Assembly: GCF_013393365.1 (NCBI RefSeq)
Contig: NZ_AP022321.1
Location: forward strand, 1,212,001-1,276,000
DNA length: 64,000 nt
From: Veillonella nakazawae
Lineage (GTDB): Bacteria > Bacillota > Negativicutes > Veillonellales > Veillonellaceae
Reading direction: 5' to 3'
This document shows, one piece after another, positions 16,834 through 26,425 of the stretch. Every line of letters starts with the position of its first letter. Within the stretch, counting starts at the first letter, position 1. A program made the position numbers and the translations under genes. The notes under the pieces are model-generated. The model was not told where the DNA came from. It saw only the letters and a program-made list of their open reading frames with translations, and did not search any database.

Positions 16834-17946
16834 ATGCGACAAATAAAATGTCCTGATTGTAATGAAACATGTATTAAACACGGTGTTTTAAAATCTGGTT
16901 CTCAGCGTTGGTTTTGCAAACATTGTAAGGTGGCATTTACCGTTAAAATTAATAATTTAAGTAAAGAGTTAAGCCTATTCTTGAATTGGTTATTCAGCAC
17001 CAATATTCAAGCTGATATGCCTGGTAAAGGTCGTACATTCAGGCGTAAAACCGCTAAATTTTGGTCCATATGGCCATTGCCACCAAAAGTGGAAGAAGTA
17101 CATGATGTGGTATATCTTGATGGAATTTACTTAGCTAGGAATTTATGTGTTTTGATTTGTTGCAATGATACTCATGTTCTAGGATGGTATGTCTGTCGTT
17201 ATGAGCATGCTAGAGCTTGGCAGTGTTTAATGGAACGGATTGCCGAACCTAAAGTTGTTGTGTCTGATGGTGCTAATGGTTTGCCTAAAGCATTACGTAA
17301 AGTTTGGCCTCATAGCAGTCACCAAAGATGCTTGTTTCACATTTTTTGTCAGGTTAGACGATATACGACAAGTAGACCTAAAACGTTAGCAGGAAAGGAT
17401 CTTTATACTCTGGCTAAAGATTTATTTAATGTGAAAACAATGGATCAAGCTCTTGTATGGATTAATGAACTTTCAGCGTGGCGAATGACATATTCTGATT
17501 TTTTACGAGAAATGACGATTGATGAATTCGGGAACAAACGCTCTACACATGAGCGTTTGCTTAAAGCCGAATCATCATTATGGCGTCTGATTAGGCAACA
17601 AACTTTATTTACATTTTTGGAATGTATTGATATTACAGTACCTACAACAAATAATCGTATTGAAGGTGGAGTAAATGCTCAACTAAGAAGTATGTTACGA
17701 TCTCATAGGGGCCTTTCACTTGAAAGAAGACTAAAAGCGGTCTATTGGTGGTGCTATATGCACTCACCAAGACCGCTTTCTATTTCAGATATATTAAATT
17801 GTATGCCTACAGATGAATCGATTGCTGCTATCTACAAACGGTTATCTGATTATTGCCAAATAGATCGCTCAATACCTCAATGGGGTGATGCTCCTGTTTG
17901 GAATGAGCTACATATGTCTACAGATTTTCCAACTTATTGGGATTAG
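16834..17946 (+). CDS. IS1249-type (IS256 family) transposase with N-terminal zinc ribbon
   Basis: 370 residues from the ATG at 16834 with GGAGGAAGAG upstream; an in-frame ATG at 16819 lies on the ribosome site. The N-terminus has a four-cysteine ribbon, CPDCNETC...WFCKHCK, typical of the zinc-binding IS256 variant. The DDE core shows VVYLDGIYLAR (first D), VVSDGANGLPKAL (second D), HQRCLFHIFCQVRR and TNNRIEGGVNAQLR (the E). The frame is intact and ends 27 bases before the right end of the element. Confidence 0.92.
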   Translation: MRQIKCPDCNETCIKHGVLKSGSQRWFCKHCKVAFTVKINNLSKELSLFLNWLFSTNIQADMPGKGRTFRRKTAKFWSIWPLPPKVEEVHDVVYLDGIYLARNLCVLICCNDTHVLGWYVCRYEHARAWQCLMERIAEPKVVVSDGANGLPKALRKVWPHSSHQRCLFHIFCQVRRYTTSRPKTLAGKDLYTLAKDLFNVKTMDQALVWINELSAWRMTYSDFLREMTIDEFGNKRSTHERLLKAESSLWRLIRQQTLFTFLECIDITVPTTNNRIEGGVNAQLRSMLRSHRGLSLERRLKAVYWWCYMHSPRPLSISDILNCMPTDESIAAIYKRLSDYCQIDRSIPQWGDAPVWNELHMSTDFPTYWD

Positions 17947-17982
17947 TCACACACACTTTTTGTCCTATAACCCTATACAGTT

Positions 17983-18010
17983 AAAGAGCATCTCATGTAA
18001 GATGCTCTTT
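17983..18010. terminator. Bidirectional terminator between the MATE/IS region and uvrC
   Basis: 11-bp perfect stem (AAAGAGCATCT at 17983-17993, AGATGCTCTTT at 18000-18010), followed by TTTTATTT on the plus strand and a short T-rich tract on the minus strand. It serves uvrC (stop at 18012) and, before the IS inserted, the MATE gene. Confidence 0.8.
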
Positions 18011-18011
18011 T

Positions 18012-19838
18012 TTATTTCAACATATCTTGTTTTTCTACCTTAGACATGCGGAAGAAATTATATAGTGTTTCTGCCGTCTTATAGTTCATAGATTCCACCT
18101 TTGAAAGCTCATCAATGGATGCCTCTTTCATAGCCTCTAAACTATTAAAATGTGCCCACAAGGCTTTGCGGCGTTTAGGGCCAATTCCTTCTATATGATC
18201 TAGAATGGATTCTAAATTACGTTTTCCACGAAGCTTACGATGGTACGTAATAGCAAATCGATGGGCTTCGTCACGTATTTGTTGCAGCAATTGAAGCTCT
18301 GGTGTGTGATGGCTTAAGATGATACTTTCAGATTGTCCTTCTACAAAGACCTCTTCAATACGCTTAGCTAAAGAGATAACAGGCACATCTGTAACACCTA
18401 CACCGCGAATCAACGGCAACGCTGCATTGAGCTGACCTTTACCGCCATCGATAATAATCAGGTCTGGCATAGGCCAATCTGTTTCATTACCATAGCGTCG
18501 TTCCATAATTTCAGCCATAGACTTAAAGTCATCAGGTTTACCTTGCGTAGTTTTCAATTTAAAACGACGATACTCCTTCTTCGCAGGCTTACCACCTTCA
18601 AAGACAACCATAGATGCCACCGTTTCGGCCCCTTGTGTATGGGAAATATCAAAGCATTCCATACGCTCTGGTAATCGCGGCAAGTCTAGGACTTCAGCTA
18701 GTTTTTTAACAGCCCCACCGGTCTTATCAATTTGGTGTTGCCACTGACGACGACGCTCTTCTAGGAAGGTTTCTGCATTCTCATGAGCCATCTTAATCAT
18801 GTCCATCTTATAACCACGCTGTGGCACAGATACGTCTACATTCTGACCTTTAAGCTGTGTAAACCATTCCTTTAACAAGTCTCTATCGGTGCTATCCATA
18901 GGTAATAATAATTCCTTTGGAATGAAGTTTGTATCTCCATAGTATTGCTTGATAAAGTCCGTCATGATAGTTTCAGCACTATCTCCATCATGTTGTACAA
19001 AGTAGTTCTCACGGCCTAATAGTCGGCCACCACGAATGAATAATAACTGTACACAAGCCATCGAGGTATCCACTGCAATACCTAACACGTCTAAGTCGCC
19101 ACGCTGTGTAACCATGCGTTGCTTTTCTTGTATCTTTTCAATACTAGATAACTGATCTCGATAATGTGCTGCATCTTCAAAACGTAAGTCTTCTGCAGCA
19201 AGCTCCATCTTCTCTTTAATTTCCTTCAGCAAAGGGATAGGCTTACCTTCAAAGAGCTCTATGATTTCATCGATATACTTTCCATAATCCGATACGGAAA
19301 TCTTATTAAAGCACGGTGCTTCACAGTAGTGCATATGATATTGCAAACATGGTCGCTCTACCTTCATAGACTTACAAGTCCTGAGTGGATAGTACTGGCG
19401 TATTAATTTCAATACCACATGTACAGATGTTACATCTGTAAAAGGGCCAAAGTACTTGGCTCCATCGCGTTCTAGTCGGCGCGTCATATATACCCGTGGG
19501 TAATCCTCTTGTACTGAGATTTTTACGTACGGATACGTTTTATCATCACGAAGCCTAATATTGTATTTAGGTTCATGCTCCTTAATAAGCGTATTCTCTA
19601 AGATAAGCGCTTCCATCTCTGTCTTTGTTTGGATAATCTCCACATCGACGGCACGCTTCATCATAGCCGCAACCTTCGGCGCTCGGTTCGCATCATTACG
19701 CACATAAGAACGCACGCGATTTCGCAAATTGATAGCCTTACCCACATAGATGATGCTGTTGTACTGATCACGCCATAAATACACACCTGGTGTAGTCGGT
19801 AAATGACTGACCTTCTCTAGTAATTCTTCAGATGGCAT
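18012..19838 (-). CDS. uvrC: Excinuclease ABC subunit C
   Basis: 608 residues from the ATG at 19838, which has AAGGAGG 5 bases upstream; the frame extends 14 codons further without support. Domains in order: GIY-YIG nuclease (about 12-90, GVYLWRDQYNSIIYVGKAINL), a cysteine-bearing linker (CLQYHMHYCEAPC), UVR motif (about 195-230), the RNase H-like 5'-incision domain (ECFDISHTQGAETVASMVVF, then DLIIIDGGKGQLNAA) and paired helix-hairpin-helix motifs (IEGIGPKRRKALWAHF). UvrC makes both incisions around DNA damage after UvrA and UvrB load. Full length. Downstream of uvrA. Confidence 0.96.
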   Translation of the reverse strand: MPSEELLEKVSHLPTTPGVYLWRDQYNSIIYVGKAINLRNRVRSYVRNDANRAPKVAAMMKRAVDVEIIQTKTEMEALILENTLIKEHEPKYNIRLRDDKTYPYVKISVQEDYPRVYMTRRLERDGAKYFGPFTDVTSVHVVLKLIRQYYPLRTCKSMKVERPCLQYHMHYCEAPCFNKISVSDYGKYIDEIIELFEGKPIPLLKEIKEKMELAAEDLRFEDAAHYRDQLSSIEKIQEKQRMVTQRGDLDVLGIAVDTSMACVQLLFIRGGRLLGRENYFVQHDGDSAETIMTDFIKQYYGDTNFIPKELLLPMDSTDRDLLKEWFTQLKGQNVDVSVPQRGYKMDMIKMAHENAETFLEERRRQWQHQIDKTGGAVKKLAEVLDLPRLPERMECFDISHTQGAETVASMVVFEGGKPAKKEYRRFKLKTTQGKPDDFKSMAEIMERRYGNETDWPMPDLIIIDGGKGQLNAALPLIRGVGVTDVPVISLAKRIEEVFVEGQSESIILSHHTPELQLLQQIRDEAHRFAITYHRKLRGKRNLESILDHIEGIGPKRRKALWAHFNSLEAMKEASIDELSKVESMNYKTAETLYNFFRMSKVEKQDMLK

Positions 19839-19865
19839 ATGTCCTCCTTTCCTTATAGATTTCAA

Positions 19866-19933
19866 GGAAATAGAATACATTCTTCGCTAAGATATGTTCA
19901 TGGTAAATGCTTAGAAAAAAGTATTCTATTTCC
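19866..19933. repeat. Inverted repeat between uvrA and uvrC
   Basis: 13-bp perfect arms GGAAATAGAATAC (19866-19878) and GTATTCTATTTCC (19921-19933) enclose 42 bases that contain a small inner pair CTAAG/CTTAG. On the minus strand it lies in the leader of uvrC, after the uvrA stop. It has no classical T-tract, so it may be a regulatory stem-loop, a processing site or a small non-autonomous repeat. Confidence 0.6.
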
Positions 19934-19972
19934 GTTATGATTTTTTATAGAAACAAAATTTAATACCCTATT

Positions 19973-22825
19973 TTATTTCTTATTTTTAACTGCTTTCATA
20001 AATTTCTTAGTCCGTTCTAATACAGGACCTAAAAATTTACCTGTATAACTTTCTTTTACCTTAGCAATTTGTTCAGGTGTACCTGTAGCTACGATAGTAC
20101 CACCGCGATTACCGCCTTCAGGACCGAGGTCTATGATATGGTCTGCCATCTTAATGACATCTAAATTATGCTCGATAACGACAACGGTATCGCCACCCTC
20201 TACGAGTTGTTGCAATACGTGTAATAACTTGCGAATATCCTCGGCGTGAAGACCTGTAGTCGGTTCATCTAGGATGTACAATGTTTTACCTGTGCTGCGA
20301 CGAGCTAATTCAGTAGCTAATTTAACGCGTTGTGCTTCACCACCAGATAAGGTTGTTGCTGCTTGACCTAAACGAATATAGCCTAAACCTACCTCTTGCA
20401 AGGTAATCATTTTACGATTGATCTTCGGAATTGCGCTGAAGAACTCAACCGCATCATCTACCGTCATATCTAGTACATCTGCAATAGATTTACCTTTGTA
20501 TTTAACCTCTAAGGTTTCTCGGTTATAACGGGCTCCCTTACAAACCTCACAAGGTACGTACACATCTGGCAAGAAGTGCATTTCAATTTTAATGATACCG
20601 TCACCACGACAAGCTTCACAGCGGCCACCTTTTACGTTAAAGCTAAAGCGCCCTTGTTTGTAGCCGCGCATCTTTGCTTCCGGTGTTTGACTATAGAGCT
20701 CGCGTATAGCATCGAATACACCAGTATAGGTCGCTGGATTAGAGCGAGGCGTACGGCCGATAGGACTTTGGTCGATATTGATGATTTTATCAATATGTTC
20801 TAAGCCGCGGATTTCTTTATGAGCCCCTACTTTGTGGTTAGAGCGATATAATTGATTAGCTAAACCTTTGTAGAGAATTTCATTAATCAAGGTAGACTTA
20901 CCAGAACCGCTGACACCAGTAACAACATTGAATAAGCCGATAGGGAATTTTACATTTACATTTTGTAAATTATTTTCCTTAGCACTACGAATTTCAATGC
21001 AGTTCTTACCTGGTTTACGGCGTTCTTCAGGAAGTGCGATAAATTTACGACCACTCAAATATTGACCAGTAATGGAGTTTTCTACCTTCATCACTTCGTC
21101 TACCGTACCAGCGGCAATGATTTGACCGCCATGCTCACCTGCACCGGGCCCAATGTCCACGAGATAGTCAGCCGCACGCATCGTATCTTCGTCATGTTCT
21201 ACAACGAGCAAGGTGTTACCTAAGTCCCGTAACCCTTTTAAGGTATCGATGAGTCGATCATTATCTCGTTGATGTAGACCTATGGACGGTTCGTCTAGGA
21301 TGTACAATACACCTACCAAACCAGAGCCGATTTGCGTAGCCAAACGAATACGTTGTGCTTCACCACCAGAAAGGGTCCCTGCACTACGGTTCATAGTAAG
21401 ATAATCAAGGCCTACATTATTGAGGAATCCAAGACGAGCATTGATTTCCTTCAAAATTTGAGCGCCAATCACTTGTTCCCGCTCTGTTAACTGTAACTTA
21501 CCAAAGAAATCGAGTGCTTCTTTAATGGTCAATTGGGTCACTTCATTGATGTTCTTATCCCCTACGGTTATAGCTAATACTTCAGGTTTAAGACGAGCTC
21601 CATGGCATGTAGTACAAGGCTTAATGGACATAAATTTTTCAAACTCTTCACGCATAGAATCTGTAGAGGCTTCACTATGACGGCGTTTTACCATCGGTAA
21701 AATACCTTCGTACTCAGTAAAGAATTCCTTTACTTCGCCGCGCATATTTTCGTACGTGAAAGCAACCTTATCTGTAGTGCCATACATTACTTTTTTCTGT
21801 AATGCTTTTGGTAATTCATCATAGGTAGAGTCTAAAGAATATCCATTAGCTTTTAACAAACCTTCTACTTGGCGCATAAACCATGCATTAGGGTTAGAAC
21901 TCAACGCTTGCACACAACCATCGGCAAAGGTAATAGATCCATCTGGAATAACGCGTTCTTCGTCTACTTCCATGGTAGAGCCAATTCCCAAACAAGCTGG
22001 GCAGGCACCAAATGGACTGTTAAAGGAGAACATACGTGGCTCAATTTTCGGTAAGGAAATATGGCAATCTGGACATGCAAAGTGTTGGCTATACATGTGT
22101 TCAGGTCCATCTACCTCTTGGATAACTACAATACCTTCTGCCCATTTTGATGCGGTCTCCATAGAGTCTGCTAAGCGAGATTCAATACCTTCTTTTACAA
22201 CGAGACGGTCTACTACGATATCGATAGAGTGTTTTTTATTTTTTTCTAATACAATATCTTCATCTAATGTACGTACAGCGCCATCTACACGGGCACGAAC
22301 AAAACCTTCTTTTCGAAGTTGATCAAAGACGGATTTATGCTCTCCTTTTTTCCCTTGAATCATAGGGGCTAATACTAAAATCTTAGTACCTTCTGGGAAG
22401 TTCATTACATCGTCTGTCATTTGTTGTATCGTTTGCTGTGTAATAGGCTTACCACATTCAGGACAATGAGCATGGCCTACGCGAGCAAATAATAGACGCA
22501 AGTAATCGTAAATCTCCGTTACAGTACCAACTGTAGAACGAGGGTTACGGCTTGTAGTCTTTTGGTCGATAGAAATAGCTGGAGATAAACCTTCAATATA
22601 GTCTACATCGGGTTTATCCATTTGTCCCAAGAATTGACGTGCATAAGCAGATAAAGACTCTACATAGCGTCGTTGCCCTTCTGCGTAAATTGTATCAAAC
22701 GCTAAGGATGATTTACCAGAACCACTGAGGCCAGTCAACACGATAAACTGATCCCGTGGTAAGGATATATCTATATTTTTAAGATTATGCTGACGTGCAC
22801 CTTTTACAATCAATTGATCTTTCAT
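19973..22825 (-). CDS. uvrA: Excinuclease ABC subunit A
   Basis: 950 residues, the usual length. Two ABC ATPase halves: Walker [15 protein letters not shown] (about residue 32) and [14 protein letters not shown] (about 640), signatures [12 protein letters not shown] and [12 protein letters not shown], and Walker B regions [12 protein letters not shown] and [12 protein letters not shown]. Zinc modules are CPECGKP, CPDCHIS with CPAC, and CEACRGDG with [10 protein letters not shown]. UvrA is the damage-recognition ATPase that loads UvrB. It follows uvrB across a hairpin and precedes uvrC. Confidence 0.97.
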   Translation of the reverse strand: MKDQLIVKGARQHNLKNIDISLPRDQFIVLTGLSGSGKSSLAFDTIYAEGQRRYVESLSAYARQFLGQMDKPDVDYIEGLSPAISIDQKTTSRNPRSTVGTVTEIYDYLRLLFARVGHAHCPECGKPITQQTIQQMTDDVMNFPEGTKILVLAPMIQGKKGEHKSVFDQLRKEGFVRARVDGAVRTLDEDIVLEKNKKHSIDIVVDRLVVKEGIESRLADSMETASKWAEGIVVIQEVDGPEHMYSQHFACPDCHISLPKIEPRMFSFNSPFGACPACLGIGSTMEVDEERVIPDGSITFADGCVQALSSNPNAWFMRQVEGLLKANGYSLDSTYDELPKALQKKVMYGTTDKVAFTYENMRGEVKEFFTEYEGILPMVKRRHSEASTDSMREEFEKFMSIKPCTTCHGARLKPEVLAITVGDKNINEVTQLTIKEALDFFGKLQLTEREQVIGAQILKEINARLGFLNNVGLDYLTMNRSAGTLSGGEAQRIRLATQIGSGLVGVLYILDEPSIGLHQRDNDRLIDTLKGLRDLGNTLLVVEHDEDTMRAADYLVDIGPGAGEHGGQIIAAGTVDEVMKVENSITGQYLSGRKFIALPEERRKPGKNCIEIRSAKENNLQNVNVKFPIGLFNVVTGVSGSGKSTLINEILYKGLANQLYRSNHKVGAHKEIRGLEHIDKIINIDQSPIGRTPRSNPATYTGVFDAIRELYSQTPEAKMRGYKQGRFSFNVKGGRCEACRGDGIIKIEMHFLPDVYVPCEVCKGARYNRETLEVKYKGKSIADVLDMTVDDAVEFFSAIPKINRKMITLQEVGLGYIRLGQAATTLSGGEAQRVKLATELARRSTGKTLYILDEPTTGLHAEDIRKLLHVLQQLVEGGDTVVVIEHNLDVIKMADHIIDLGPEGGNRGGTIVATGTPEQIAKVKESYTGKFLGPVLERTKKFMKAVKNKK

Positions 22826-22837
22826 TATGTTCCCTAT

Positions 22838-22873
22838 TTAAAGAGATGATACCAATCGGCATCATCTCTTTTT
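22838..22873. terminator. Hairpin between uvrB and uvrA
   Basis: Arms AAAGAGATGAT (22840-22850) and ATCATCTCTTT (22861-22871) extend through CC/GG around AATC. The minus-strand tail is only CTCTTTAAATAG, so read-through into uvrA is likely; on the plus strand it ends in TTTTT. Confidence 0.55.
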
Positions 22874-22942
22874 ACTAACATGAAATAATATATGTATATT
22901 ATCGCACATATAGTCTATATAATCTATGTGTTTTATTACAAT

Positions 22943-25117
22943 CTATTTACTCTTTGAGCTAGTCCGCTTTCTACCTTTAGTTGATGCAGGTTTTTTTAAC
23001 TTGCTTTCACCTGCACTATGCATATCGGACCATTGTTGACGTAGTTCCCCTAATTGATCACGAAGTTTTGCAGCCTTTTCAAATTCAAGCTGCTTTGCAG
23101 CGGCCTTCATTTGACGATCAAGCTCTTCAATTTTATTGAATAACTCTTCCGGCGTTATATCTGCCACCTTAGGACTAGATATATCTTGTGCATATGGTTC
23201 GTGTCCATGGTCCATACCCGTTGTAGAGGATTTCTTTTTCCCTTTCTTCGGTGAAAAGTCCTTTCCATCGGTGACCATATCTTCTTCAATTTTCGTCAAC
23301 TCAATAAGCTCTTTTACATCTTTAGAGACAGACTTAGGCGTAATATTATGTTCAATATTATAAGCCTCTTGCACGGCACGACGACGATCTGTTTCATCGA
23401 TGGCGCGCTGCATAGAACCTGTTACACGATCAGCGTACATGATAACGTGACCATTCACATTACGAGCAGCGCGACCAATAGTTTGAATCATGGCTGTATC
23501 GGAGCGTAAGAAACCTTCTTTATCCGCATCTAAGATAGCCACTAAAGAAACCTCTGGCATATCGAGACCTTCACGAAGCAAGTTGATACCAACTAGTACA
23601 TCGAATACACCAGCTCGTAAGTCCCGAATAATTTCGGCACGCTCGATAGTAACGATATCAGAATGGAGATAACGAACGCGGACGCCCATCTCCTTCAAGA
23701 ACTCTGTTAAGTCCTCAGCCATCTTTTTCGTCAATGTCGTAACGAGAACGCGTTCATTCTTAGCTGCACGCTTATGAATTTCACCGAGTAAGTCATCCAT
23801 TTGCCCCTTAATAGGACGAATTTCAATGGATGGATCTAATAAGCCTGTAGGACGAATAATTTGTTCTGCAATATTCGTTTCCACTTCCATTTCATACGGA
23901 CCAGGTGTGGCTGATACATAGACGATTTGATTAATACGCTCTACGAATTCATCGAATTGAAGTGGTCTATTATCGAGTGCAGATGGTAAACGGAACCCAT
24001 ATTCGATAAGGGATTCTTTACGAGCACGGTCACCATTATACATGGCACGAATTTGCGGAATCGTTACATGAGACTCATCCACCATAATGAGGAAATCATC
24101 TGGGAAATAGTCTATCAATGTATATGGAGCTTCTCCAGCCTTACGTTCAGACATATGGCGGGAATAATTCTCGATGCCCGAGCAATAACCCATTTCTTGC
24201 ATCATTTCTATATCGTAACGGGTACGCTGTTCAAGACGTTGAGCCTCCAATAGGCGGTCAGCAGCTTTCAACTTAGCTAATTGTTCGTCTAATTCAGCCT
24301 CAATACGCTCTACAGCAATACGCATCTTATCTTTCGTTGTTACATAGTGAGATGCTGGATAGACTGCAACGTGCTTACGCTCTGCAATGACTTCACCTGT
24401 TAAAGCATCTACCTCAACAAGGCGATCAATTTCATCACCGAAAAGTTCCACCCGAATGGCTCTTTCACTGTAAGCGGCTGGGAAGATCTCGATAGTATCA
24501 CCTTGAACACGGAAGGTACCACGAATAAAATTCATATCATTTCTCGTATACTGAATATCTACGAGTTTAGATAGAATTTCATCGCGAGATTTCGTCTGAC
24601 CTAAGCGCAAGGACAATACGAGTTCAGAATAATCCTCAGGGTCACCTAAGCCGTAAATACAACTAACAGAGGCAACGATGATTACGTCGCGACGCTCGAA
24701 AAGACTCATAGTGGCACTATGTCGTAATTTATCGATTTCATCATTGATAGACGCATCCTTCTCAATGTACGTATCACTTGAAGGAATATATGCTTCTGGT
24801 TGATAGAAATCGTAATAAGACACAAAGTATTCTACCGCGTTATTAGGGAAGAAACTTTTAAACTCGCTACATAATTGAGCAGCCAATGTTTTATTGTGTG
24901 CAATAATCAAGGTCGGTTTTTGTACCGCCTCGATAACCTTAGCCATCGTAAATGTCTTACCTGTGCCAGTAGCACCGAGCAAGACCTGAGCCCATTCACC
25001 GCGCTCAATACCTTCTGTTAGAGATTGTATGGCAGTTGGTTGGTCCCCAGTAGGCGTAAAGGGCGCCTCCACTTTAAATGGTTGGCCCCCTTCGTAATTA
25101 TATGTATTATGTTTCAT
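22943..25117 (-). CDS. uvrB: Excinuclease ABC subunit B
   Basis: 724 residues. Helicase-like fold with Walker [18 protein letters not shown] (about residue 45), the beta-hairpin [20 protein letters not shown] used for damage probing, Walker B DESHV, motif VSATPGPYE, and motif [15 protein letters not shown] domain near the end ([27 protein letters not shown]) binds UvrC. The protein is longer than the usual 660-670 residues because of a linker after about 600 and a Lys/Ser-rich tail. Its ATG overlaps the stop of the 127-residue gene (TAATG), implying coupled translation. Confidence 0.96.
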   Translation of the reverse strand: MKHNTYNYEGGQPFKVEAPFTPTGDQPTAIQSLTEGIERGEWAQVLLGATGTGKTFTMAKVIEAVQKPTLIIAHNKTLAAQLCSEFKSFFPNNAVEYFVSYYDFYQPEAYIPSSDTYIEKDASINDEIDKLRHSATMSLFERRDVIIVASVSCIYGLGDPEDYSELVLSLRLGQTKSRDEILSKLVDIQYTRNDMNFIRGTFRVQGDTIEIFPAAYSERAIRVELFGDEIDRLVEVDALTGEVIAERKHVAVYPASHYVTTKDKMRIAVERIEAELDEQLAKLKAADRLLEAQRLEQRTRYDIEMMQEMGYCSGIENYSRHMSERKAGEAPYTLIDYFPDDFLIMVDESHVTIPQIRAMYNGDRARKESLIEYGFRLPSALDNRPLQFDEFVERINQIVYVSATPGPYEMEVETNIAEQIIRPTGLLDPSIEIRPIKGQMDDLLGEIHKRAAKNERVLVTTLTKKMAEDLTEFLKEMGVRVRYLHSDIVTIERAEIIRDLRAGVFDVLVGINLLREGLDMPEVSLVAILDADKEGFLRSDTAMIQTIGRAARNVNGHVIMYADRVTGSMQRAIDETDRRRAVQEAYNIEHNITPKSVSKDVKELIELTKIEEDMVTDGKDFSPKKGKKKSSTTGMDHGHEPYAQDISSPKVADITPEELFNKIEELDRQMKAAAKQLEFEKAAKLRDQLGELRQQWSDMHSAGESKLKKPASTKGRKRTSSKSK

Positions 25118-25500
25118 TACTGTTCATCCTGATGTTTACGGATAGCTTTGAGCTCTTCCTCAGATAGACGACGACCTGCATTTTCTGCTTGGTTCAACGT
25201 ATCTTCACCTTCTAATACTTCGATGAGCATAGCAATAGAGAATCGATCTAATGTAGGTGTAGTCTTTTGGATTTCATCTGCCATCATCCAATCTGATTCA
25301 GTATAGTTATTAATACGTTCTGTAATCTCTTCCCAGTTTGAAAGTAGCAATCTTGTAATAGGGCGATATAATTCAATGCCGAAATACTCGATTAAGCCAA
25401 CAATCTTTTCCATATTTTCTAGGCTAACATTACATTCATTTTTTTTATTTTCAGATTCTACATATTCAAGTAAGAATTCCCGGTTATATTTATTTGTCAC
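25117..25500 (-). CDS. Unknown 127-residue protein between ftsY and uvrB
   Basis: I do not recognise the family. A soluble, mostly helical, acidic protein with no cysteine or nucleotide-binding motif; visible segments include [19 protein letters not shown] and [17 protein letters not shown]. It overlaps the end of ftsY by 11 bases and shares TAATG with uvrB, so it is translated within the smc-ftsY-uvrB operon and is unlikely to be a spurious frame. Its position suggests a housekeeping or repair-linked role, but nothing in the sequence shows which. Confidence 0.65.
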   Translation of the reverse strand: MTNKYNREFLLEYVESENKKNECNVSLENMEKIVGLIEYFGIELYRPITRLLLSNWEEITERINNYTESDWMMADEIQKTTPTLDRFSIAMLIEVLEGEDTLNQAENAGRRLSEEELKAIRKHQDEQ

Positions 25501-26425
25501 CTTGAATCATTCCTTTATTAAATAGTGCATTAGCAAATTCTTTCGCATTAAATGGACGCAAGTCATCCATGCCTTCGCCAACGCCGATCCAGCGAACAGG
25601 TACGCCTAATTCCTCTTTAATAGAGATAACTACGCCACCTTTTGCTGTGCCATCAAGCTTAGTCACAACAATACCATTTACTGGTACTGCTTGACCAAAT
25701 AATTTAGCTTGGCTTACTGCATTTTGACCTGTAGTACCGTCTAACACGAGCAATGTTTGATGTGGTGCCCCTTCTACGTGGTTATTCGCTACGCGGCCCA
25801 TCTTCTTAAGTTCTTCCATAAGATTAACTTTAGTGTGTAAACGACCTGCAGTATCTACAATAACGAGGTCTGCATTACGAGCTTTAGCTGCTTCCATTGC
25901 ATCATATACTACGGCTGCAGGGTCAGCCCCTTCTTTATGTTTAACGATAGGTACACCTACGCGATCTGCCCAGATAGACAATTGATCAGCCGCAGCGGCA
26001 CGGAATGTATCACCTGCAGCAATAATTACCTTTTTGCCTTCTTTAGTGTAATAGTTAGCCAACTTAGCAATAGTCGTAGTTTTACCGACACCATTTACCC
26101 CAACTACAAGGATAACCTCTGGGTGGTGAAGTGTAATTTCATCTTCTTGGTCAACTAGCATTTCTGTAATGCGGTCTTCCATGAATGGCATTACATCACC
26201 AGTATTGTTAATAATACCTTCTGTTACACCACGACGAATTTCTTTCATCAAATATTCTGTCGTTTTAGGACCAAGGTCACTAGTGAGCATAACTGCTTCT
26301 AAATCATCTAAGAAATCATCATCAATTTGTGCATAACCGATAACGATACTTTCAACGTTTTTTACAAAGGACTTACGAGTTTTCTCTAAGCCGTCTTTAA
26401 TTCTATCAAAGAATCCAAATGCCAT
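25490..26425 (-). CDS. ftsY: Signal recognition particle receptor
   Basis: 311 residues: the N and G domains only, without the long acidic A domain of E. coli FtsY, as is common in Firmicutes. Motifs: G1 [15 protein letters not shown] (about 110), G3 [10 protein letters not shown]4 [10 protein letters not shown] and the closing [12 protein letters not shown]. It receives ribosome-SRP complexes at the membrane through paired GTPase activity. Its ATG overlaps the smc stop (TAATG). The smc-ftsY pair is conserved in Firmicutes. Confidence 0.96.
   Translation of the reverse strand: MAFGFFDRIKDGLEKTRKSFVKNVESIVIGYAQIDDDFLDDLEAVMLTSDLGPKTTEYLMKEIRRGVTEGIINNTGDVMPFMEDRITEMLVDQEDEITLHHPEVILVVGVNGVGKTTTIAKLANYYTKEGKKVIIAAGDTFRAAAADQLSIWADRVGVPIVKHKEGADPAAVVYDAMEAAKARNADLVIVDTAGRLHTKVNLMEELKKMGRVANNHVEGAPHQTLLVLDGTTGQNAVSQAKLFGQAVPVNGIVVTKLDGTAKGGVVISIKEELGVPVRWIGVGEGMDDLRPFNAKEFANALFNKGMIQGDK

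Larger units (their letters stand above)
16637..17973 (+). mobile_element. IS256-family, IS1249-type insertion sequence, 1337 bp
   Basis: Both ends read GG-x-TTATAGGACAAAAAGTGTGTGT inward with one mismatch at base 3. The 8-bp target duplication TATACAGT occurs at 16629-16636 and 17974-17981, the usual size for this family. It carries one intact transposase gene, a strong terminator just inside the left end and a second copy of the left-end sequence at 16734. It sits between a MATE gene and its terminator. Confidence 0.9.

Noticed and set aside
16641..17969. IS256-type element bounded at GGACAAAA with a 4-bp TATA duplication
   Set aside because: TATA is its own reverse complement, so it is part of the inverted repeat; extending the ends to 16637 and 17973 gives a longer repeat and an 8-bp duplication of the right family size.
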